A DNA stretch of 64,000 nt. It comes from Rotaria sordida (lineage: Eukaryota > Rotifera > Eurotatoria > Philodinida > Philodinidae). The first letter of the stretch is position 1. Every line of letters starts with the position of its first letter. Below are positions 1-11,489 of the stretch, one piece after another. The translations under genes were made by a program, and so were the position numbers. The stretch covers positions 33,515 through 97,514 of the forward strand of contig CAJNOL010000871.1 in assembly GCA_905250125.1 (NCBI GenBank). Reading direction: 5' to 3'. A model generated the notes under the pieces. The model was not told the origin of the DNA and did not search any database. It was given only the letters and a program-made list of their open reading frames with translations.

Positions 1-595
1 TGTGGAGCATAGTCTATAACTTGCTACGATAACAAAAGATCCACTATAAATTCTAATGTAGAAGAGATTAATGATTGACAAGATTGATGCCAAAAAGAAT
101 GGCTAATAATACATAAAAACACTGTCAATAAAGCTAAAATGTTTATCATCATATATCGTTAACGCAGAATTTGGGTGCTTAAGTGACATGAAAGGTTTTG
201 TAGAGCAAACGTTGCTCTCTACGTTCATATATAACACTTTTCAGAGAAGTACTAAACATGCGCTATTTCAGCACGAAACCATTATCATAATTAATCTAGG
301 TATTGTTATATAATAGTATTACATACTAAAAATTTTTGTGCTGAAATACTCGCTGAAAAGTATTATTATATGGGTATGTAGAGCAAATTTTCCTCTACAA
401 AATTTTTTATGTCACCATGTATCCAAGTTCTGCGTTAATTATATATAATAATGGAGATTTTAGCTTTATTTACAGTGTTTTTATATACTATTAGCGATTC
501 TTCGCATTCATCTTGTCAATCATTAATCTCTTCAACACTGGAATTTATAGCGGATCTTTTGTTATCATAGTAAGTAAATCGACTATGTTCTACAT
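1..595. repeat. Large fold-back (inverted repeat) element, arms about 270 bp
   Basis: The left arm (about 1-283) pairs with the right arm (about 330-591). For example, GATAACAAAAGATCC near 28-42 is matched in reverse complement near 553-567, and ATTTCAGCAC near 265 pairs with GTGCTGAAAT near 339. The loop is about 45 bp. Both arms contain GTAGAGCAAA-like cores. The element may begin outside the window. No coding potential is visible. It could be a MITE or fold-back transposon; no target duplication can be judged because the left edge is cut. Confidence 0.8.
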
Positions 596-728
596 GATTT
601 CAAACATGAAAATCGATTTTGAAGAACTCGATGTAAACGTGTCACATATATGATGAAATCGTCGATATATTATATTTATTTAATAAATTTGTTTTTTATT
701 ACTTCACCTCTTTTGATCTATTAATCTG

Positions 729-1332
729 GTATATATAGAGAGAAAGCCCGAAACACACTCTATCTTTTAGTATATTTATATTGAACATCAAATGCAGTTT
801 ATAATGTAAAAAGTGTATTAGAAAAAAAGTGATATTTGATTTTACTACAATACCGAGTGTTCATGATATATCTCGGCTTAGGTAGATGATAAAACCTTGG
901 ATATTTTTCAAAAGATGCATTATGAAAAGCTCTACAAAAGCTGTATGATTAAATTCCTTTTAACCTCTTGTAATGGTTTTTCTTATGCTCAACATGAACA
1001 ACTTACATGGCAGTGTCACTTCTCATCATATCGAAAATATTTCGAGAACTTTTCTGATTCGCTATAGGATTTCGTCTATACAAGTTTTGTAGAGCTTTTC
1101 ATGGCTCATCTTTTGAAAAACGAAATTCAAGGTTTTATTATTTATCTAAGGCAAGATATGTAGGAAATAAAAAATGTTTCAATATTATGGACACTCTGGA
1201 GTCAAAACAAATTTCAGTTTTTTTTTTCTAATACATTCTTTACTTTTTAAACTCTATTTAATGTTCAACATAAATATACCAAAAGATGCAGTGTGCTCCG
1301 GGCTTTCGCCGTATATCTAGCAGTTTAATAGA
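729..1332. repeat. Second large fold-back element
   Basis: The left arm (about 729-949) and right arm (about 1077-1332) are inverted copies. CGAAAGCCCG near 743-754 pairs with CGGGCTTTCG near 1299-1308, and GCTCTACAAAA near 929-939 pairs with TTTTGTAGAGC near 1085-1095. The roughly 130-bp centre is unrelated to the arms. The element shares the GCTCTAC/GTAGAGC core with the element at 1-595, but the rest of the arms differ. It is non-coding. Confidence 0.75.
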
Positions 1333-1502
1333 TAAAAAAACAAAAAAAAATCAAAGCATATAAACTCATTTATCCTTGACTGTAACTTATATATCCTAAA
1401 TCTCTTACTAACTACGTCTAAGTTACTGTTATTGAGATTGTTTTTAGTTACTTTTTCATAAGAGAAGATTTCTTATTAAGAAGAACACCGTCTATTAAGA
1501 GA

Positions 1503-2425
1503 AGATATATGAGTGAATTGCAACTTTTTGGTACGATTGGTGAGAAAAACTGAAAGTCGACATAAACAACTTTTGAGTAGTGCATTTTATTGTACTCTGT
1601 GCCTATGTTACATTAGCTGAGATATGACTTACTTCCATGTAAACGTATCGTACAAAAACATTATTTTATTGAAAAATGTATTTTTACATTGCATCATATA
1701 ATATAAATATTTCGAGAACGGTGAAAACTAGACAGATGAAATTTTGATTATTTATGTAACTCTGAGACCTATATTTGTGATAAAAATTTGAGGAGAAACG
1801 GATGAACCGTTCGAAGATTATTAACAAACAAAGTTCTAAAAAGTCGACCTACAACTTGAGTCAAAATCTATACTCTTAAGCAATAATCTGTGTTTTTCAC
1901 TATAAAGAAAAGCCATTCAGAAAATATTCTTTTTTACAATTTTGTTTATATTTTCATGACCTTTCTATTGCGCACCTTCGTTTTCTTTCAGCTTTCACAC
2001 GGACCAAAAAAATGTAAAGAGAAGGTCGATCTACATGAAAATGGCAAAGTGTCTGTAATAACGTATGTAGACTAGACAGATATAGAAAGGAAGAGAAAAA
2101 AACATAAGCTATATATCATTTGATAGAGCTTTTAAAGGGCTACAAACCAAACTATTCAATATATTTTTTTCTCTGTTCTTTTATGCTCAAAGAATCTCTT
2201 TCTCTGAGCACATCTCCATGAAAAATACGTTTTTTTTCAGTGTAAGAGTCATTACTCTCCGACTATGAGTTAGAGAGCTGAAATTTTGTATGGCCATGAA
2301 GAGCTTAGAGACTAATAGCATATAAAAAATTATTTAAATTGGTCAATGAGAAAAAAAAATTATTCAAACATACAGCTAAAATTCAATAGTACCAAAAAGT
2401 TGCAATTCACTTATATATATATCAC
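1503..2425. mobile_element. Terminal-inverted-repeat element, about 0.9 kb, non-coding
   Basis: A roughly 40-bp terminal inverted repeat frames the segment. GTGAATTGCAACTTTTTGGT near 1513-1533 is reversed as ACCAAAAAGTTGCAATTCAC near 2391-2410. The interior carries only short ORFs without recognisable similarity, including a 61-codon one at 1890-2075. This is probably a non-autonomous DNA transposon; the family is not identified. Confidence 0.55.
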
Positions 2426-3336
2426 ATATATGTATAAATCAATTATCGCGTGGAAAACTTTTTCTATGAAAAGGAGCACCAGCTATAATGATATTATTAA
2501 TTAACGATGGAGTACATGCTACAGGAATACAGTTGTTTTTCACTTCCTATATATTAGTAATTAAAAAAAAATCGTTAGTAATTGTTGTGCAAGGAATCGA
2601 ATTTCGAAATAAAATGATGTATTATGTTTGGTGGCTGTAAGATTACTTTAAAAAGTCTACGTGTCAAATATGAAACTCAATGGACCATAAGAAAACTTGA
2701 AAAATGCTATCATTCTATCTAGGCATTATCATTAGCCATGATAGGTATTAATTATTGTTATTATTGACTTGGATGATTCTCGACATCATTAATAACTAAT
2801 AAGAAATGTATACTATAAAAATTTGATTTATAGTAATGCAAAAATATTTTAGTTGTATAGATATTACCGTAAAGTATTGTTTTTCGGTCGAATATGATTC
2901 AGTTATGGACAATACCTTAAAATTTATCATTCTACCATTCAGTTTCGATTTTCACTGTTTAGGACATTTTAGTTAGTTGAAAGCAGAAATATTTCTGTAT
3001 TGATTTAAGTCAATGATACATTCTTTTAGACCTGCACTGTAAGTCATTACAATGGTACGAATAATCGAAAGATATACATTTAATTGATATTAGTTTAAAA
3101 ACCGAGTTGTAAGCTTAGCTAGAAGTGAAGGTGCTTTTTGTTTTTATTTTGAGTATTTTGTTGAAGTGACTATGAGATTTGAATATGAAAGTTTCATTAA
3201 GAGTGTTAGGAGTACTTTTCAGAATTGCAAAATTATAGACCTGATAGATTCTATTATTGATTTCTTTTGTCGACATTTTATATTTCTGTATTAGTAAAAA
3301 AAAACTCTACATTTTGTCTCTTTAGTTTCAAAGAAC
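2426..3336. other. Intergenic, upstream of the receptor gene
   Basis: AT-rich DNA with no ORF or RNA gene that I can support. It should contain the promoter of the receptor gene starting at 3337, but no convincing TATA box stands out. Confidence 0.5.
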
Positions 3337-5959
3337 ATGTTTCATACATTTCAACGACAATTAAAATTATTTCTGTTAATCATATGTTACTGTTTCAATT
3401 TCACAAGTAAGTTAATGAATTTCTTCGGAAACGGCAACATAATGAATATTAGTTGGAGGTCCTGCTCAACTTCGTTTATTAAACTATCTATTGTCGAATA
3501 ATCGATACACATCAATTGCACGACCTGTTCAAAATGATTCTCACACATTACCTGTCACTATGAATTTATCTTTACAACAAATCATCAGTTTTGTAAGTGA
3601 GATTAAATAACATGTTTTCTATGTTTTCTTCACTCTTGAAAATATGAATAGGATGGAAAGAACGAAGCTGTTGTTATTACTGGTTGGATGACTATCGTAT
3701 GTGTACTTAGTTATAATGTGGGATGCAACGATAATAATTAGGCTAAATACTAGTTTATACCGGCTTAGGGTGTACTTGGTTTTTCGAAAGTGGCGGCTTT
3801 TTTTTATCAAGCTTGAGCAAACATGATCAGGATCGAGGAATCTGAATGTGCAATCGACTTTTTGAAGTTCTGAGTTTGATTTTCTTAGTAAAGGATATTT
3901 TTTTTTGTAAACAAATGAATTTTTTAAATTGGGGTTAGCAGAAAATTTCTTTTTACTAAAAATATTTTTTTTGAAAAGCAAAATGTCTGCAAAAAATGAA
4001 ACACTTAACTTCGAGAAATCAATGACAGATTCGGATTTCTTCACTTCAATTGTCTGTGGCTCAACTCGATAAAAAAATCCTTTACCTGACCAAAAACATC
4101 CAGCTCAAAATTTTGAAAAACCGACTACATCCTAAGCTGCCATGGGTCCGTATTAACTATTATTAACCTAATACCGGTTACTGGTAGGACTGGTTCCGGT
4201 TATCATCATCGTTGCATGCCTAGCTGTAATATCTGTGCTTATTGTTCATATATATCTGTATAGATGTGGAATGATTATAGTTTAAGATGGGTACCAGAAG
4301 AGTTTGGTAATATTCAAACACTACGAATACCAAGTACACAAATTTGGACACCAGACATTTTCCTATACAACACGTTATTATTTTTCAAACAATAGATATC
4401 TTGAAAGACTATTTGTTTTTGTTTTCTGTTTAAGTGCCGATGAAAAGTTTGATACGACAGTGAAAGTCAATGTTGTTGTGCAACATAATGGCGATATTTT
4501 ATATGTTCCGCCCGTAGTATACAAATCAAATTGTCCATTTAATATTGCCTCATTTCCATTTGTAAGTATCAAAAAATATGTCAGTCATATCGTACTTCTA
4601 TCTTGAATGTTTGTCTTTTTTTTTTGGATACACAATATTGCACGCTGAAATTTGGATCTTGGACATATGATGATGCTGGTATGTGGTCGAATCATTTTTT
4701 TTTCTAGGATGAAATGCTAAATGCTTCTGCATATTATATGTATCTTTCTTACTTAGGAGTCCATCTGATGGCAGAAAGTAGCAAAGGTCAATTGGATGCT
4801 TACGTCAAAAGTGCTGAATGGGATCTAGAAGGTAGTTGGTATGGATTATGTACATTTTATTCTATTCATTCTTTTTTAGATTTCTTTGCAACAAATAATG
4901 TCACCAAATACGACTGTTGTCCAAATATGTATCCATACGTACTATACACTATCCGAATGCGTCGCCGTTCTCTTTATTATTTTACAACTATTATTGGTAA
5001 TAATATATAAATTACAACATTTTTTTTTCTAATATTTGCATTAATATTATTATTTTTTTGTGTCATAGTACCTTGTTTTCTTATCAGTTGTATGACGCTA
5101 CTTGGATTTTTATTATCACCGGATAGTGGCGAAAAATTAACCTTACGTGAGTTAGAATTGGATACTGAAAAAATTGTTCTTATACATTCTAAATCTTCAG
5201 AGATTACAACTCTTCTAACTGTTGTTATGTTCAGTTTACTTCTATCGGATATTCTTCCACCAAGTTCAACTGCTATACCGATTATTACCATTTATTTCAT
5301 GTGTGTTATGATAATGTCAGCAGTCTCAGTTGTTGCATCGGTATTAATATTATCACTTCATTTTCGAAACTCTAGTAATTATACAATGCCATTATGGGTA
5401 AATTATATTTCAAAATGAGTAAATTACATGATTTTAGAAATCATTTTAGATTCGTAAATATATTTGTAATTATATGGCGTGGCTCTTACGTATGAAGCGT
5501 CCTAATCATGATTTGAGTTGGAGTGCGATTGGTCGTCGATGGGCTTCTCCAAAACAGGAACCAAATAATATAAATAGATCAATCGATAATCATCCTTCTA
5601 AGATTTCTTCTGAATCATCATTGAATAATATATTCGAGTTGCTATCAACCAATGTTATAAGTGTCGATAAAAGACCTTTAGAATTCTCTGCATCTCCAGT
5701 AATGAAAACTCATGGTTCTTGTCATCATCAGAATACATCTAATGAATCGTATACATGTGATATGGAAATGATTCGTTGTGAGTTACGTGTTATTATTTCT
5801 CAACTTGCTATTCTTATTAATTATTCTCGACAGAAAGAAAAAGATAATAATGAATCTCAAGATTGGCAATTTGTCGCAATGGTCCTCGATCGTCTTTGTT
5901 TAGTGATTTTTGCTGTAATCATGCTTCTTTTTACTGCACGTACTCTTTTCAACGTTTAA
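3337..5959 (+). CDS. Nicotinic acetylcholine receptor alpha-type subunit (Cys-loop ligand-gated cation channel), 11 exons
   Basis: Exons: 3337-3406, 3453-3592, 3652-3696, 4264-4373, 4435-4561, 4627-4678, 4757-4831, 4880-4996, 5069-5146, 5201-5397, 5450-5959. They sum to 1521 nt (506 aa), all phases agree, and the length is normal for the family. Residues 1-23 form a signal peptide. The extracellular domain follows: WNDYSLRW near 87, Cys-loop C155 and C169 with exactly 13 residues between, loop B GSWTYD (W176), and loop C with the vicinal pair C219-C220 flanked by Y217 and Y224, which marks an alpha subunit able to bind acetylcholine. M1 follows RMRRRSLYY. M2 is preceded by GEK (267), the cation-selective form. 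M3, a cytoplasmic loop starting WLLRMKRP, and M4 at the C-terminus complete the fold. Most introns are short; intron 3 is about 570 bp. Intron 5 (4562-4626) appears to end in TG instead of AG. A poly-A signal lies at 6053. Confidence 0.95.
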
Positions 5960-7129
5960 CTTTTTTTTTTAACTTTAATTTATTGCTTTTTTATTTGCTA
6001 TTAAACCAGATTTTATCTAAACCTTTTCTTTTGTCTTAAATATATATGTTTTAATAAACTCTATAGAGAAAATACTGACAGTTATATACAAAACTATTCG
6101 AGATCAATGAATCTGAACAGCGTAGAATGAATTAATGATATCTTGTATGATAGCATGGATTTTTTTTCTGTAGTTTGTCTTTCAATAAAGATGAATATTC
6201 GATATAGAATAGTGCCAATAACAGCTGATATATTTTTGATTTCTAACAATATTTTCTTTCAATTTTATTATTATCGTTAAATTAAGTATATATTTGATTG
6301 TTTTTTCAATTTTTGAAAATCACATAAAAAGATTATGTTTCTAATTTCGTGTATGTAGAATACTGCGAAAAATTAATTTTCTAATATTTTGACTCTATTT
6401 TAAAAAAGTAAGTTTCATCAACATTTAAACATCGTTTGATAGATGATCAATTTTATTTCGAATATGAGATTTTCGCATATTTTATAGAACAAAATTATCA
6501 ATCTACTGATTGTGAAGATACAAAAAATGATACCAATAAATTACAAGAATGTTCGAATATCATTATCTATAAAATTAGGTAATCTTACATTTAGAATTGT
6601 AGATTTTGTATTTACTCATAGTAAAAGACAACTTCTCTAAAATTATTTTATTTTAAGTGATTTTTGATGATCAAAAATCTCCAACTCTTTTAGAATTGAT
6701 TGACAAGGAAAGTCAGAGCATATATATTATAAAATTAAAATTAACTAAGCGATATAACATTACTGATATTGACAGGGAAATATTATTTTTACTAATTGTC
6801 CTACTCTTATGAAGAGAGATATGTATTGGATAGTGAATACATCACTACTATCGGAATAGGTCAACTCATTTTAAAAACTTAATCACTTTCATCGAATTTT
6901 ACTGATTTAAATTCAATTAATTTCATCAATGTTATAAGACACTGCTCATAATGATCTAATGAATCAAAAAAAAAATGCTCTCACGATTACAATATATGTT
7001 TTATAACAAACCATTAAATATCGAAAAATTGGTATTTTCAGTATACAAAAGAACACAAGCATCATTAAAAAATAACATATTAATCAAAAGCTTTATTTAA
7101 TAAAAAATTAAAATTAATAAAAATAATAT
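5960..7129. other. Convergent intergenic region between receptor and PhoD-like gene
   Basis: Very AT-rich. It holds the 3' ends of two convergent genes and a TTTATT at about 7092 that reads AATAAA on the minus strand for the PhoD-like gene. No other gene or repeat is seen. Confidence 0.5.
6053..6058 (+). promoter_or_regulatory. Polyadenylation signal AATAAA of the receptor gene
   Basis: AATAAA lies about 95 bp after the receptor stop codon on the same strand. Position and motif fit, but such hexamers are common in AT-rich DNA. Confidence 0.45.
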
Positions 7130-9175
7130 CTATTTAAGATTAGGAATGAGTAAATCATAACTAACAAATTGTCTTCCATCTCGATGTTTATACGTACTTT
7201 CTAACCAAAATCGAATTCTTAAATTATTACTTCCAATTTGTCGTTGATCTGTTTGAATTTGTTCTTGGCATAGTTTTTGATGAGAATGAGAATGAATCGG
7301 AGGTTGTTGACTACCTTTACCTTGTTGATTGGAGGTTGGACCTAAAGTGGTTGGTACAACAAGATTGTCTTTAGATGGAAAACAATGAAGACATGATGTT
7401 TGAACAACAGTAACATTTGATGAGATTATATTTGAGCAGTGTTCGAAATAACACCAATTTCGATTCGGACGAAATTTTTTATAAATTACTTTTCTTCCAT
7501 TTTCGGGTCTTCGTTCAAAAAAATCAATTAATTCTTCTTCAGTATCATCGATTGGATTCCATTTAGTTTTAAAATAATGAACAGCACGTATAGCCGTTTT
7601 CGATGGAGGTATATTAACAATAGCAGATGAAATAATTTGATACATTAATCTAGCATCATTAATTGGTAATGGTCGATAAGATCCTCTAGTTTGAAATCGA
7701 CCAATACCACAACAATGAATATCACCACTAAAATAAGTGATTCGAACTTTTTTCTGTTGAGAAATTTTTTGAAAACGAAGAAGAGCATGATTTCGTTCTT
7801 CAATATGATCTATATGAGTCCATTCATCGAGAAGATCATCATAAAGTTCAGGTAAACCAAAAATTGAATTAGTTTGTTTAACAACTGGAAATTTTCGCCA
7901 TTTATTCGGAAGATTTTTTAAACGTTCATAAATTGATTCAGCAATATGAACACGAATGAATGAAAATGGAACAGGAAATAAAACAATTAAATGTTCAACA
8001 TCGTCCAAATTATTCATAAGTTTATCAAAAATCATATCCCAAGTTTTTTCATGTTGAATAGTTTTTGTATCACGTTCAGTTCGTCCATCAGCACCAATTA
8101 TCGCTAAATATCGACCACAACGAGCAAAAAAATTATATCCTTGATATCCAAACATTTGATGTTCTTGAGCTTTTTCCAATGTAGTATGATGTTGAAAAAG
8201 AAGTCGCATTTTTTGTGCTGACAGAAATAATCCCATCATAATTGGACTATCGTGAAGTAAAGGAGGATAAGATCCTGCTCCATCGAAAATATCATGATCA
8301 TCCCACATCATTAAATTTGGAATTGATGTTAGAGCTTTTTTTACTTCAGGACGACAATCCCAATTTTCTGCATAAGTATTAAAATGATATTGTTCAACTT
8401 GTTTTTTTAAATCATCTCGAAAATCAATAGTCCATCTTTCATTCCATTTCATATTAATCCAAGCACGAAGGAATGGAATATCATCAAACATAAAATCAAT
8501 ATAATTTTGATCACCTCCCCATAATAATAGATGTAATGGAGTTTCTTCATGAATTGAAAGAAGATGATTCCAAACATTAGAATAAGTAAAATTTGATGCT
8601 ACTTGTTCTGGAACATATGCATCAAATCCATTACATGAGAAGAAACCTCCACGCCATTTCTGATTAAGACGAGCAATGATAAATGAACCATTAGTCTTCT
8701 TATCACCCCAATCGATTTTCCAAATGATTTTATCATCACCTTCACCAGAACGTAATTCAATGAAAATATTAACACGATAAGCACACAAATCAAAGATATT
8801 TTCGTATAAGATTTCCCAATTATAATCGACTTTTGTATCACATATAAATTCAATGTTGGGTTGATCGAATGAAACATGTCGAAATATTAATGCACTACCC
8901 ATCCATAACATTTTATTTAAATCAGTCGAAATAAATTGCAAATAAGGACCAAGTGAGAGTCCAGGAGATTTAGGTGGATGATTAATTGTAGATGATCCAT
9001 TAGCTGCTTCCATAGATGAAGGTAATTCAGGAATTTTTGAAATTGTTATTTTGGGTGGTGGATAATCACCCATAAATTGAGGATTGACATTAACTGGATT
9101 CGGTGCATTAATCTTCAAATCACCATATTTATCTTTTATACCATTTTTAACGTTGTTCCAATTTCTATTTTCCAT
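7130..9175 (-). CDS. PhoD-like metallophosphatase, intronless, 681 aa
   Basis: A single uninterrupted frame encodes a PhoD-type binuclear metal phosphatase (phosphomonoesterase/phosphodiesterase superfamily of alkaline phosphatase D). Visible metal-site motifs are WGGDQNYID (219-227), MWDDHDIFDGAGSYP (290-304), GADGRTERD (361-369) and FSGDIHCCGIGRF (482-494), in the order and spacing expected of the family. The region before about 75 and the Ser/Gln/His-rich stretch after about 600 are probably disordered. No signal peptide or membrane segment is evident, so a cytoplasmic location is inferred. The divergent two-domain form with a beta-rich N-terminal part resembles the fungal PhoD-like proteins more than bacterial PhoD. 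The absence of introns, next to an 11-exon neighbour, makes acquisition by horizontal transfer worth testing. The substrate is unknown. Confidence 0.88.
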   Translation of the reverse strand: MENRNWNNVKNGIKDKYGDLKINAPNPVNVNPQFMGDYPPPKITISKIPELPSSMEAANGSSTINHPPKSPGLSLGPYLQFISTDLNKMLWMGSALIFRHVSFDQPNIEFICDTKVDYNWEILYENIFDLCAYRVNIFIELRSGEGDDKIIWKIDWGDKKTNGSFIIARLNQKWRGGFFSCNGFDAYVPEQVASNFTYSNVWNHLLSIHEETPLHLLLWGGDQNYIDFMFDDIPFLRAWINMKWNERWTIDFRDDLKKQVEQYHFNTYAENWDCRPEVKKALTSIPNLMMWDDHDIFDGAGSYPPLLHDSPIMMGLFLSAQKMRLLFQHHTTLEKAQEHQMFGYQGYNFFARCGRYLAIIGADGRTERDTKTIQHEKTWDMIFDKLMNNLDDVEHLIVLFPVPFSFIRVHIAESIYERLKNLPNKWRKFPVVKQTNSIFGLPELYDDLLDEWTHIDHIEERNHALLRFQKISQQKKVRITYFSGDIHCCGIGRFQTRGSYRPLPINDARLMYQIISSAIVNIPPSKTAIRAVHYFKTKWNPIDDTEEELIDFFERRPENGRKVIYKKFRPNRNWCYFEHCSNIISSNVTVVQTSCLHCFPSKDNLVVPTTLGPTSNQQGKGSQQPPIHSHSHQKLCQEQIQTDQRQIGSNNLRIRFWLESTYKHRDGRQFVSYDLLIPNLK

Positions 9176-11237
9176 CTATCATCAAACAATTAAAAGAAAG
9201 AAAAAACTCGCATTAGTTTTCTTTTTCAAAATATATACTGACATTGAATAGAAATTATTTTCCACGATATTTGTTGGATATGGTCGGATGTAGTTACTTT
9301 TGTTAATAAAAAGAAATGTTTAGGAGTACAAAAAAAAGGTTCGTTATCAATATGCATGCAGTATATTGTGTATTGATAGATTCTTTATTATTACTTACGT
9401 TTTTGTTTTTGTTTTTATGATGAAGAGAGTGACAAAAAAAAGGCGTTTTTCATAGCTGTGCGAGATAGGTCAAAGAGTGTAACTCAGTTAGATGATCTTC
9501 TTTATCGTTCTTTCATTTAGAAATGACTCATTCAGTCAAAGAGAACGAAGAAAAGCTCTTTGTCAATAAATATTTATAATTCCAACGTTAAGAAGTGTGT
9601 TAAGTAACGTAAAAAAAAAATGTTCATCACTATTGTTAATGTGTTATACGACGATTATAGATAATGTTTCCTTCTATTTACAAGAAATAATCAGCTCTAA
9701 ATAACACAAAAAATCATCTATTTCTCATAGTACTGGGAGTTGTCTATTGTGCTGTATTGCCTATGTAACCATGAAACGCATTTTGTTTCACGATCACGTT
9801 TAGAGAAAATTCATAGTTGCGGACCATATTTTTAGACTAAACGCATACAAACGTATTTAATCTTTTATTATGAAACGCATTAGAACACACTCATATCATT
9901 CTATGCCTCTGATCACGTTTAATGGAAAAAAGAAGCTATGTCTCTTCCACTAATGCTATTTAATGGACAGAGTCAATAAAACGCTTTTCACTCGATGCTT
10001 CTATCAATCTGTCGAATTTGTGGAAACGTAGTTGAATATATAGTTATATAGTTTAGTTAGTGAGGATAAATACTATAAAAAGGAAATTGTGTCCGTGCGA
10101 AAATGCGCCCATGAGTCTGGCGTGTTACACTTTCGTTGCAATGGTATTGTGATTGCAGCAAATTCTATTGTGTAATTATATTAGGTTTAGAAGGTAGTAG
10201 CGGAAAGAAAAAAAAATTGACTCTTCTAAATCATTTGGATAAACATATCAGCTTTCTATTAACTCATGTGAACAAGAATAAGAAGTCGAAGAATATTTCT
10301 ATAAATGGTTCTTTATGATACATATTTTAAACATGATAATTTTTTTCAGAAATATCTCTTTAATTTTTCAATCGATAATAATTATCTTGTTTTCGTTATT
10401 TCTGTGTGCAGTGATTCAAAATCATACAAACTCCTCATATAAGTCTACAATAAGGACCTCATTAGTAGATGTTATACGAAAATCTATCTATTTTTATTGA
10501 AATTAGAATAACTCAATGATATTCTGCTTATCACCCATGTATTCATGCTTAAACTCCTAAAGCGTACCTGAATGTCTACAAGCTATGCACCTTGGCACGT
10601 TTGAACACATCCAAAATGCAACATTTTAAGGCGTGTGAACACGTTCCTGTTGAAAACACATTAATATACGTTTTCTGGCTTTTCTACTTATGATACTGTT
10701 ATGAGATCAATGCGTTTACTTTATTCTCAAAAAAAGTCAGAAAATAATCGTCACTTTTTATTGGAAACAAATTGGAGTTTAGCATTCGGACTGTATCACT
10801 ATCATAAAAATATAATTAAATTGGGTTCGATTTAACAGAATAATCATAGAAATCAGTACGTCTATGATAATGGATTGTTATCTGTAGATATTTTATTAAA
10901 AATATCTAATTTTTATCGAAATTATATGTCTCGCTCTACATTACTTCTAAAATACTTAAGAATGGGCAGACGGTAGATTATAATCTTAAAGTTGTTACCC
11001 ACTTCATCATTTATTTCCTAGACAAACAAATAAATCCTTTGAATATGATACTTAAATTGTTCCAACTATTTCATTTTATCGGAATTTTACAAGCACTTTT
11101 TTCAAATAGAATTGTTGGCTTATCTGTATTGTGCTCTATAATAAAATGACTCAAAATGAAACTTTTAATATCATACGAAAGAGTGAGTATAAGACTACTA
11201 CAATATACATTTCTCTAAATGTTTACTGAAAAAAAAA
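9176..11237. other. Intergenic region, no supported gene
   Basis: AT-rich. A motif pair (ATGAAACGCAT near 9771 and 9870, each followed by GATCACGTTTA at 9792 and 9911) suggests a short direct duplication of about 100-120 bp. Two short plus-strand ORFs (10136-10318 and 10315-10500) have no recognisable similarity and are not called. Confidence 0.45.
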
Positions 11238-11337
11238 NNNNNNNNNNNNNNNNNNNNNNNNNNNNNNNNNNNNNNNNNNNNNNNNNNNNNNNNNNNNNNN
11301 NNNNNNNNNNNNNNNNNNNNNNNNNNNNNNNNNNNNN
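11238..11337. other. Assembly gap (100 N)
   Basis: Exactly 100 N, the usual placeholder for a scaffold gap of unknown size, flanked by A-runs on both sides. It lies immediately downstream (minus-strand sense) of a truncated retroelement, so a repeat probably caused the break. Confidence 0.99.
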
Positions 11338-11489
11338 AAAAAAAAAGAAAAAGTATAGATGATTCAAGCTTTCGCTACTTTTTCAAAGGACATCATCAGG
11401 AATGACATTTTGTTAGTTTTGAACGAATATATAAGAGGCTAAAATAATGATTATTGATTAATTGGATTAATTTGAATGAAAATACCTTG

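Noticed and set aside
3619-4044. 141-codon minus-strand ORF
   Set aside because: It overlaps exon 3 and intron 3 of the receptor gene on the opposite strand, is Lys/Phe/Ser-rich, and has no recognisable domain.
10136-10500. Two short adjoining plus-strand ORFs
   Set aside because: Low-complexity, no domain, no promoter or splice support.
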